A DNA stretch of 5,020 bases from QNFN01 sp033722135. GTDB taxonomy: Bacteria; Pseudomonadota; Gammaproteobacteria; QNFN01. The notes below the pieces were generated by a model that made no database searches, was not told the origin of the DNA, and was given only the letters and a program-made list of their open reading frames with translations. The DNA is taken from assembly GCA_033722135.1 (NCBI GenBank), contig JAWVZO010000189.1, forward strand, positions 1 to 5,020, in the 5' to 3' direction. The number at the start of each line of letters is the position of its first letter. Positions within the stretch are counted from its first letter, which is position 1. This document shows, one piece after another, positions 1-5,020 of the stretch. The position numbers were made by a program, and so were the translations under genes.

Positions 1-28
1 ATTCGTGTGGTCGGGCGGAAGATATCGC

Positions 29-37
29 TTTATATCA
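29..37 (-). promoter_or_regulatory. Candidate leftward extended -10 element in the AT-rich stretch
   Basis: On the minus strand these bases read TGATATAAA, which fits an extended -10 (TGnTATAAT) with one mismatch in the hexamer. No good -35 is visible at the right distance. It would drive a gene lying left of the window. AT-rich DNA produces such matches by chance, so this is only a candidate. Confidence 0.2.
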
Positions 38-128
38 TTGTTATTTAGATGTTTATTCCCATTTTAGCCGACTCGCGGAAACATGCCTGGCCAGTGGCTG
101 TCAACCGTTTCGCGAACGGGTGCAACGC

Positions 129-149
129 TTGTCCACAAAGTTATCCACA
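129..149 (+). promoter_or_regulatory. Tandem pair of DnaA-box-like sites
   Basis: TTGTCCACA (129-137) and TTATCCACA (141-149) lie in the same orientation, separated by 3 bp. The second is a perfect match to the DnaA box consensus TTATNCACA and equals the strong E. coli R-box sequence; the first differs at one position. A weaker one-mismatch box, TTATTCCCA, is at 53-61 on the same strand. Two adjacent boxes in non-coding DNA are unlikely by chance in such GC-rich sequence, so DnaA binding is a reasonable inference. Whether this is part of a replication origin, a DnaA-titrating site or a DnaA-controlled promoter for priA cannot be told from the window. Confidence 0.6.
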
Positions 150-266
150 GGGCTGAACTGGTGTTGCGCGGTTGCTGTTCGGTGAATGACTTAGCGCACC
201 TTGGTCGATTCGCGTTTCAATGTCGCCGCTAACATGGACGCTTGTCCGTGTCCGTCATCCGGGCAG

Positions 267-275
267 TGCTAGAGT
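267..275 (+). promoter_or_regulatory. Candidate extended -10 promoter of priA (leaderless start)
   Basis: TGCTAGAGT reads as an extended -10: TG, one base, then TAGAGT, matching TATAAT at 4 of 6 positions. No good -35 is seen at 16-18 bp spacing; TTGTCC at 242-247 is 22 bp away, too far. The TG extension can compensate for a missing -35. Transcription would begin 6-8 bp after the hexamer, at about 281-283, which is the priA start codon at 282. This agrees with the lack of a Shine-Dalgarno sequence before priA. Confidence 0.45.
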
Positions 276-281
276 CGCGCC

Positions 282-2483
282 ATGCCCGATCGCCACGTCC
301 TCCAGGTCGCCGTTCCCGTCCCGCTGCGACGTCTCTTCGACTACCTCCCGGCGGTCGGCGACGACACACGGGGGTTGCTGCCGGGGCGCCGTGTCCGGGT
401 GCCGTTCGGGAGGCGCCGGCTGGTGGGGATCGTGGTCGGTGCCCGCGAAGGCGCGGACCGGGGCGTGCGTCTCCGGCGCATCGAGCGGGTGCTCGACGAC
501 GCGCCGTTGTGGACCGCCGCACAGCTCGATCTGCTGCGCTGGGCGGCCCGCTACTACCATCACCCGCTCGGCGAGGTCCTGTTCGCCGCCCTGCCGGCCG
601 CGCTGCGCAAGGGCCAGCCGGCACGTTCGGCAGTACGCGTCCACTGGCGGCTGACCGCACCGGGTCGCAACGCCCCGCCCGAGGGACTCGCCCGAGCTCC
701 GCGCCAGGCCAGGGTACGCGCCGTTCTCGAAGCCCGGGGCGAGGCGGGCGCGAGCGCGGCGCAGCTCGGCCGGCTCGAAGGCGACTGGCGGGGGGCTCTG
801 AGGGGCCTGGTGCGGCGCGGCTGGGCCGAACCGTTCCAGGCCGTCGACGCGGTCGGGTCGGCGATCGTGCAACGCGCGCCGCGGCATCACCTGAACGACC
901 CCCAGCACGAGGCCGTGGAGGCGATCGGCCGCGACGACGGCTTCACGCCGTGGCTGCTCGACGGGGTGACCGGCAGCGGCAAGACCGAGGTCTACCTGCA
1001 CGCCATCGAGCGTGTCGTCGAGCGTGGACTCCAGGCGCTCCTGCTGGTGCCGGAGATCGGCCTTACACCGCAGCTGCTCGACCGTGTGGCGGGGCATTTC
1101 GGCCGCCGACCCGCCGTGCTCCACTCCGGGCTCGCCGACGGCGAGCGCCTCGCGGCCTGGTTCGCCGCACGCGACGGGAGCGCCGACGTGGTGGTCGGAA
1201 CCCGGTCGGCCGTCTTCGTCCCGCTGGCCCGGCCGGGCCTGATCGTCGTCGACGAGGAACACGACCCCTCCTACAAGCAGCAGGACGGCTTCCGCTACCA
1301 TGCGCGCGACGTGGCCGTGGTCCGGGCGCGAAGCGAGAAGATTCCCGTCCTCCTCGGGTCGGCGACGCCGTCCCTGGAGAGCCTGCACAACGTCCGGCGC
1401 GAGCGGTACCGCCTCGCCCGCCTACCCGCCCGCGCCGCCGGCGCGGAGCTGCCGGCGGTCGAACTGGTCGACCTGCGCGGGCGGACGCTGACTGCCGGCC
1501 TCTCGCCGCGGCTCCTCCAGGCACTCGGCGAGGCGCTGGATTCGGGTCGCCAGGCCATGGTGTTCCTGAACCGGCGCGGCTACGCGACCACGCTGATCTG
1601 CCATGACTGCGGCTGGATCGCCGGCTGTCGGCGCTGCGATGCGCGAATGACCCTCCATCTCGCGCGCGGCCGGCTCTGTTGCCATCACTGCGGCAGCGAG
1701 CGGCCCCCGGAGCGCCGCTGTCCCGACTGCGGCGGGGACGATCTCCGCCCGCTCGGCCAGGGAACGGAGCGTCTCGAGGCGGCGCTGGCGGAGCGCTTCG
1801 GCGAATCGGGTCTGGTGCGCATCGACCGCGACACGACGCGCAGGAAGGGAAGCCTGGACGCCAAGCTGGCCGAGGTGCACTCGGGCGATGCACGCCTGCT
1901 GGTCGGGACGCAGATGCTCGCCAAGGGCCACCACTTCCCCGGCGTGACCCTGGTCGGCGTGGTCAACGCCGACGCGGGGCTGTTCGGTAGCGATTTTCGC
2001 GCGGCCGAGCGCATCGCCCAGCAGATGATCCAGGTCGTCGGCCGGGCCGGCCGCGCCGCCCGGCCCGGCCGGGTGCTGGTCCAGACCCACCACCCGGAGC
2101 ACCCCCTGCTCCAGGTCCTGGTCCGCGACGGGTACCACGCGTTCGCCGAGGCGACGCTCGAGGAGCGACGCCTGGCCGACCTCCCCCCCTGGACCCACCT
2201 GGCCCTGCTGCGCGCCGAAGCCCACGACGCAGACGCGCCCCTGGCCTTCCTGGAGGACGCGAAGCGCCTGGTGCCGCCCGTCGAGGGCGTCGAGGTGCTG
2301 GGCCCGGTGCCGGCGCCCATGGCCCGCCGCGGGGGGCGGCAACGCGCCCAGCTGCTGCTGCAATCCTCCCGGAGGAACCGGTTGCAGGGCCTGCTCGGCG
2401 TCTGGCTCGAGCGGCTCGAGGCGCTACCGGAGGCCCGCCGCGTGCGCTGGTCGCTGGACGTCGACCCGATCGAGCTTTTTTGA
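282..2483 (+). CDS. priA: Primosomal protein N' (replication restart helicase PriA)
   Basis: PriA is a 3'-to-5' superfamily 2 DNA helicase that recognises stalled or collapsed replication forks and starts reloading of DnaB through the PriB/DnaT or PriC routes, in the cytoplasm at the nucleoid. The 733-residue product is the usual length. The N-terminal fork-binding domain (about 1-105) contains VPVPLRRLFDYL and WAARYYHHPLGEVLFAALP; a winged-helix region follows (about 110-200). The helicase core shows Walker A GVTGSGKTE (228-236, Lys234), GTRSA (306-310), DEEH box (324-327), GSATP (359-363), GTQMLAKGHHFP (542-553) and QVVGRAGR (584-591). The cysteine-rich zinc region has all eight ligands: C440, C443, C449, C452, C467, C470, C480 and C483. 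The C-terminal domain ends in DVDPIELF. The start is secure: an in-frame TAG at 270-272 blocks any upstream start, and the conserved N-terminal strand begins almost at once after ATG 282. No Shine-Dalgarno sequence precedes it. A 77-bp gap separates it from the next gene. Confidence 0.98.
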   Translation: MPDRHVLQVAVPVPLRRLFDYLPAVGDDTRGLLPGRRVRVPFGRRRLVGIVVGAREGADRGVRLRRIERVLDDAPLWTAAQLDLLRWAARYYHHPLGEVLFAALPAALRKGQPARSAVRVHWRLTAPGRNAPPEGLARAPRQARVRAVLEARGEAGASAAQLGRLEGDWRGALRGLVRRGWAEPFQAVDAVGSAIVQRAPRHHLNDPQHEAVEAIGRDDGFTPWLLDGVTGSGKTEVYLHAIERVVERGLQALLLVPEIGLTPQLLDRVAGHFGRRPAVLHSGLADGERLAAWFAARDGSADVVVGTRSAVFVPLARPGLIVVDEEHDPSYKQQDGFRYHARDVAVVRARSEKIPVLLGSATPSLESLHNVRRERYRLARLPARAAGAELPAVELVDLRGRTLTAGLSPRLLQALGEALDSGRQAMVFLNRRGYATTLICHDCGWIAGCRRCDARMTLHLARGRLCCHHCGSERPPERRCPDCGGDDLRPLGQGTERLEAALAERFGESGLVRIDRDTTRRKGSLDAKLAEVHSGDARLLVGTQMLAKGHHFPGVTLVGVVNADAGLFGSDFRAAERIAQQMIQVVGRAGRAARPGRVLVQTHHPEHPLLQVLVRDGYHAFAEATLEERRLADLPPWTHLALLRAEAHDADAPLAFLEDAKRLVPPVEGVEVLGPVPAPMARRGGRQRAQLLLQSSRRNRLQGLLGVWLERLEALPEARRVRWSLDVDPIELF

Positions 2484-2485
2484 GC

Positions 2486-2509
2486 GCCGGCGAAGGTATA
2501 ATCGCCGGC
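2486..2509. repeat. Perfect 8-bp inverted repeat just after priA, enclosing TATAAT
   Basis: GCCGGCGA (2486-2493) and TCGCCGGC (2502-2509) are exact reverse complements with 8 bp (AGGTATAA) between them. The repeat begins 2 bp after the priA stop codon. The T6 run (2476-2481) lies before the dyad, not after it, so it is not an intrinsic terminator on the plus strand; on the minus strand the dyad would be followed by A's, which does not terminate either. In priA read-through RNA it could fold as a GC-rich hairpin. As DNA it could be an operator overlapping the -10. Confidence 0.7.
2497..2502 (+). promoter_or_regulatory. Candidate -10 element (TATAAT) for the SPOR-domain gene
   Basis: TATAAT matches the sigma-70 -10 consensus at all six positions, which is striking in DNA this rich in GC. 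At 17-bp spacing the -35 position is GCTTTT (2474-2479), a poor match to TTGACA, although the T6 tract (2476-2481) adds AT-rich DNA in that region. Transcription would start near 2509, giving a leader of about 50 nt before ATG 2561. The last base of the hexamer is the first base of the right arm of the inverted repeat. Confidence 0.6.
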
Positions 2510-2551
2510 ACGATCCCGCGGTCGGTTCCCGGCCGCGTCAGCCAGAACTCC

Positions 2552-2556
2552 GAGGT
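2552..2556 (+). promoter_or_regulatory. Ribosome binding site deciding the SPOR-gene start
   Basis: GAGGT ends 4 bp before ATG 2561, complementary to the anti-Shine-Dalgarno end of 16S rRNA. It supports ATG 2561 over the upstream in-frame TTG at 2480. Confidence 0.6.
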
Positions 2557-2560
2557 TTCG

Positions 2561-3154
2561 ATGTCCAGGGACTTCGCCCGGTCCGCCTCCCCGTCACGTG
2601 GCCGCGCCCGCACGCCACCCAGGTCGGCGAAGGGGCCTTTCCTGCTCGGGTTGACGCTCGGCCTGACCGTCGCGCTCGGCGTGTTCCTCGTCGATCACGG
2701 CTACGTCCACCTCGACGAACTGTTCGGCGAGACCCCCACTGCGTCGAATCCACCGCAGCCGCGCGCGAACCCCGCGGCCAGGCCGCGCTTCGATTTCTAC
2801 ACCATCCTGCCGGAGATGGAGGTGGTCATCCCCGAGGAGCCGGCCGCCGAGATTCCGCCCGAACGCCCCGTGGCGCCACGCGAGGCGCGGTCCGACGTCG
2901 CGTCACCACCGGCCCGGGAAGGGGGATACGTCCTGCAGGCCGGCTCGTTCCGCAGCGCGGCCGACGCGGACGGTCTCAAGGCGCAGCTCGCGCTGCTCGG
3001 CTACCAGGCCTCGATCCAGACCGTGACCATCAACCAGGACACCTATCACCGGGTGCGGCTCGGTCCCTACGCGACCCGGGAGCGGGCCGACGCGGCGCGT
3101 GCCCGGCTCAACGAGAACGACGTGGCGACCATGCTGCTGCGCCTCAAGGGCTGA
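2561..3154 (+). CDS. Membrane-anchored SPOR-domain protein, FtsN-like
   Basis: This 197-residue bitopic inner-membrane protein probably acts at the division septum. SPOR domains bind peptidoglycan glycan strands stripped of stem peptides, and FtsN-type proteins activate the septal synthase. Order of parts: an Arg-rich cytoplasmic tail (1-24); one membrane helix (about 25-44, GPFLLGLTLGLTVALGVFLV); a Pro-rich periplasmic linker (about 57-120) containing FDFYTILPEMEVVIPE (77-92); and a C-terminal SPOR domain (about 121-197) with YVLQAGSF (123-130) and YHRVRLGPY (162-170). The positive N-terminus gives an N-in, C-out topology. ATG 2561 was chosen because GAGGT precedes it and the consensus -10 lies upstream. 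The frame also opens at TTG 2480, overlapping the priA stop as TTGA, but that would add 27 residues with no recognisable conserved feature. It is short compared with E. coli FtsN (319 residues) and may be the FtsN orthologue or a paralogous SPOR protein; its position after priA favours the FtsN-like lineage. Confidence 0.88.
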   Translation: MSRDFARSASPSRGRARTPPRSAKGPFLLGLTLGLTVALGVFLVDHGYVHLDELFGETPTASNPPQPRANPAARPRFDFYTILPEMEVVIPEEPAAEIPPERPVAPREARSDVASPPAREGGYVLQAGSFRSAADADGLKAQLALLGYQASIQTVTINQDTYHRVRLGPYATRERADAARARLNENDVATMLLRLKG

Positions 3155-3167
3155 TCTCCCCGGTCAG
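3151..3167. other. Small hairpin across the two convergent stop codons
   Basis: CTGATC (3151-3156) can pair with GGTCAG (3162-3167) around a TCCCC loop, giving a 6-bp stem with one T-G wobble in plus-strand RNA. The arms include the stop codons of both convergent genes. There is no T-run on either side, so it is not a normal intrinsic terminator. It is the only structure I see in or next to the 9-bp gap. Confidence 0.25.
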
Positions 3168-5020
3168 TCCTCGAGGTAGGTGTACCCCTCGAGCCCCGCG
3201 GTCAAGGTCTCCAGGTAATCCTCGCGCCGGGCTGCGTCGAGGTCCGCGGCGTCGAGCCGCTCGCGGTAGACGCCGAGCAGCTGCGCGGCGTCGAACTGCA
3301 CGTAGCCGAGCACGTCGTCGACCCCGTCGCCCTCGATCGGCAGCGCCAGGCGGTACCCGCCCTTGCCGTCCAGTTCCACGTTCACCGAGTGGGTGTCGCC
3401 GAACAGGTTGTGCAGGTCGCCGAGGATCTCCTGGTAGGCACCGGCGAGGAAGATCCCCAGCCGGTACGGCTCGCCCGGCTGGACCGCGTGCAGCGGCAGC
3501 GTGCTGTCGACGCCCTCCTCGTTGACGTACTGCTCGATCCGGCCGTCGGAATCGCAGGTGATGTCGTGCAGCACCGCGCGACGGCCCGGTCGCTCGGCGA
3601 GCCGCTGCAGGGGTACGACGGGGAAGACCTGGTCGATTGCCCAGACGTCGGGCAGCGACTGGAAGATCGAGAGGTTGCAGAAGTACTTGTCGGCGAGGGT
3701 GTCGACGAGCTCGTCAAGGGCCTCGCGGTGGGCCGGAACCGACGGGTTCAGGCGGGCGACCAGACGGCTGCGCACGGCATTGACCAGGCGTTCGGCCAGC
3801 GCGCGCTGGCCCAGGTCGAGCAGGCCGTGGTTGAACATGGTATGGACTTCGGCCAGCCAGTGGCCGATGTCGTGGTAGGTCTCGAGCAGCGGACCCCGCG
3901 CGACCGTCTGCAGGCTCTCCCACAGGTTGTGCAGCACCGCCGGGTCGTCCTCGTCCGGTGGCGGGGGCGGGGCGAAGTCGACGGCCCGGGTGACGTCGAC
4001 GATGTTGGTCACCAGCACGGCATGGTGGGCGGTCAGTGCCCGCCCCGACTCGGTGACCAGCAGCGGGTGGGGCAGCGACTCCTCGTCGCAGATCGCCGCG
4101 ATGGCGTTGACCACGCCGTTGGCGTATTCCTGGAGGCTGTAGTTGATCGAGCAGGCGCTGCGCGAGCGGGTGCCCTCGTAGTCGACGCCGAGCCCGCCGC
4201 CGACATCGACGCAGCTGATCTTTACCCCGAGCTTGTGCAGTTCCGCGTAGAAGCGTGCCACCTCCTGGAGACCCTGGTGGATGTCGCGGATGTTGCCGAC
4301 CTGCGATCCCAGGTGGACGTGCAGCAGCTGCAGGGCGTCGCCCAGGCCCTCCTCGCGCAGGCGCTCGACCACACGCAGCACGCCGGAGGCGTTGAGACCG
4401 AACTTCGATTTCTCGCCTCCGGAGTTCTCCCACTTGCCGCGCCCGGTGGAGGCGAGCTGGACCCGCACGCCGAGCCTGGGCGAGACCCCGAGGCGGCGCG
4501 CCTCCTCGATCACCAGCTCGAGCTCGCCGAGCTTCTCCAGGACGATGTGCACGCGGGGTCCGAGCTGCTCGCCGACCAGGGCGAGTCGCACGTACTCGCG
4601 GTCCTTGTAGCCGTTGCAGATGACCACGCCGTCGCGCTCGACGAGACCGAGCACGGCCATCAGTTCCGGCTTGCTACCGGCCTCGAGGCCGACGCCCCCG
4701 GCGCCGAGGATCGCCTCGACCACGCGCCGTTGCTGGTTGACCTTGATCGGGTAGGCCGGCGTGTAGCCGCCAACGAACTCGGCCGTCGCCATCGCCTTCT
4801 CGAAGGCCTCGCGCAGGCGTTCCACCCGGTGCTGCAGGATGTCGGTGAAGCGGACCAGCACCGGGAGCGAGAGGCCGTTGGCCTCGAGGTGGTCGGTGAC
4901 CCGGCGCAGATCGACGCGCGTGGCATCGCGCCCGGGGCGGGGGATCACCTGGACGTGTCCGTCGGCGCCGACGTCGAAGTAGCCGTTGCCCCAGTGCGTG
5001 ATGCTGTAGGCGGCGCGCGC
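3164..5020 (-). CDS. speA: Biosynthetic arginine decarboxylase SpeA (5' end beyond window)
   Basis: SpeA converts L-arginine to agmatine plus CO2, using pyridoxal phosphate and Mg2+; agmatine then goes to putrescine and spermidine. It is a fold-type III (alanine-racemase-like) decarboxylase. 618 residues are visible and the frame is still open at 5020. Numbering from the first visible residue: AYSITHWGNGYFDV (4-17) is the conserved N-terminal segment; YPIKVNQ (90-96) carries the PLP lysine, Lys93; GSKPELMAVL (115-124); HLGSQ (236-240); DVGGGLGVDYEGT (272-284) with the phosphate-binding glycine loop; TESGR (323-327); ITCDSDG (487-493) with the catalytic Cys489; GAYQEILGDLHNLFGD (527-542); and the C-terminus GYTYLED (612-618). 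The segment at about 375-455 fits the family's helical-bundle insertion. E. coli SpeA has 658 residues, so probably only one to a few dozen residues are missing. The GTG at 4948 is not the start, because conserved sequence continues upstream of it. It is convergent with the SPOR gene, 9 bp apart. Confidence 0.97.
   Translation of the reverse strand, partial: ARAAYSITHWGNGYFDVGADGHVQVIPRPGRDATRVDLRRVTDHLEANGLSLPVLVRFTDILQHRVERLREAFEKAMATAEFVGGYTPAYPIKVNQQRRVVEAILGAGGVGLEAGSKPELMAVLGLVERDGVVICNGYKDREYVRLALVGEQLGPRVHIVLEKLGELELVIEEARRLGVSPRLGVRVQLASTGRGKWENSGGEKSKFGLNASGVLRVVERLREEGLGDALQLLHVHLGSQVGNIRDIHQGLQEVARFYAELHKLGVKISCVDVGGGLGVDYEGTRSRSACSINYSLQEYANGVVNAIAAICDEESLPHPLLVTESGRALTAHHAVLVTNIVDVTRAVDFAPPPPPDEDDPAVLHNLWESLQTVARGPLLETYHDIGHWLAEVHTMFNHGLLDLGQRALAERLVNAVRSRLVARLNPSVPAHREALDELVDTLADKYFCNLSIFQSLPDVWAIDQVFPVVPLQRLAERPGRRAVLHDITCDSDGRIEQYVNEEGVDSTLPLHAVQPGEPYRLGIFLAGAYQEILGDLHNLFGDTHSVNVELDGKGGYRLALPIEGDGVDDVLGYVQFDAAQLLGVYRERLDAADLDAARREDYLETLTAGLEGYTYLED

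Larger units (their letters stand above)
1..281. other. Non-coding region upstream of priA, AT-rich at its left end
   Basis: No convincing gene lies here. Positions 21-66 are only about 24% G+C (11 of 46 bases), in sharp contrast with the very GC-rich coding sequence to the right. To the right of this stretch composition rises again, and the region holds two DnaA-box-like 9-mers (129-149) and a candidate promoter directly before priA. Short dyads are also present: CTGGCCAG at 87-94, CCGTT/AACGG at 105-109 and 115-119 around TCGCG, and TTAGCG/CGCTAA at 191-196 and 227-232. What lies left of position 1 is unknown, so the full size of this intergenic region and the orientation of the preceding gene cannot be stated. 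The two short reading frames starting at 220 and 242 run through priA in the wrong frame and are not genes. Confidence 0.8.

Noticed and set aside
105..119. Dyad CCGTT/AACGG around TCGCG, near the DnaA boxes
   Set aside because: A 5-bp stem in mixed-composition DNA is expected by chance, and I know of no regulator site that it matches.
191..232. TTAGCG/CGCTAA inverted repeat
   Set aside because: It is only 6 bp with 30 bp between the arms and no extension on either side, so it is likely chance.
243..254. Tandem TGTCCG hexamer (two copies) upstream of priA
   Set aside because: Two copies of a 6-mer are too few to support a repeat or binding-site array, although it overlaps the place where a -35 would be.
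255..1388. Long antisense frame (377 codons) opposite priA
   Set aside because: It mirrors priA codon bias, shows no recognisable domain and has no sign of its own promoter or ribosome binding site.
242..1606. Long reading frame (454 codons) on the plus strand in another frame of priA
   Set aside because: The product is low-complexity Arg/Ala/Gly/Pro-rich and overlaps a clear priA frame. GC-rich coding DNA has few stop codons in shifted frames.
2476..2509. T-run plus inverted repeat as an intrinsic terminator of priA
   Set aside because: The T's precede the stem on the plus strand, and the minus strand would have A's after the stem. Neither order gives an intrinsic terminator.
1422..2613. 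Antisense frames opposite the second half of priA and the gap after it
   Set aside because: They are compositional shadows. One of them runs over the priA-SPOR promoter region, which contains better-supported signals.
3928..3972. Pro-rich and acidic insert in speA (run of five prolines followed by DEDD)
   Set aside because: It falls in the variable segment between the PLP barrel and the helical bundle, where SpeA homologues differ in length. The frame and flanking motifs are intact.
3714..4433. 239-codon minus-strand frame inside speA
   Set aside because: It is a shifted frame of speA with Arg/Gly/Pro-rich composition, while the speA frame carries the conserved motifs.
4946..4948. GTG as the start codon of speA
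   Set aside because: Conserved SpeA sequence (HWGNGYFDV) lies upstream in the same frame, so the true start is beyond 5020.

Overview
The window looks like chromosomal DNA from a GC-rich gammaproteobacterium. The coding part is very GC-rich, with strong G/C bias at third codon positions. The three proteins resemble the gammaproteobacterial PriA, the FtsN-like SPOR protein and the biosynthetic arginine decarboxylase SpeA. A Chromatiales/Ectothiorhodospiraceae- or Xanthomonadales-type organism would fit, but that is inference from composition and family resemblance. I see no transposase, tRNA, rRNA, CRISPR array or phage gene.

Layout: (1) Positions 1-281 are non-coding. They begin with an AT-rich stretch (about 21-66), followed by two tandem DnaA-box-like 9-mers (129-149) and a candidate extended -10 promoter (267-275) placed so that the priA mRNA would start at or next to its ATG. 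(2) 282-2483 (+) is a complete priA, the replication-restart helicase. (3) 2484-2560 is a short gap holding a perfect TATAAT inside an 8-bp perfect inverted repeat, then a Shine-Dalgarno sequence. (4) 2561-3154 (+) is a complete 197-residue membrane-anchored SPOR-domain protein of the FtsN-like type. (5) 3164-5020 (-) is speA, convergent with the SPOR gene, only 9 bp from it, and cut by the right edge, so its start lies outside the window.

The genes are housekeeping genes: restart of stalled replication forks (priA), cell-division or septal peptidoglycan binding (the SPOR protein), and polyamine synthesis through agmatine (speA). The pairing of priA with an FtsN-like gene is an old gammaproteobacterial neighbourhood, although argS and hslVU, which often sit in it, are not here. 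No clearly novel system is present. The points most worth a second look are the DnaA-box pair upstream of priA, the dyad surrounding the SPOR-gene -10 element, the predicted leaderless start of priA, and a juxtamembrane motif in the SPOR protein that has the same residue spacing as the essential segment of E. coli FtsN.
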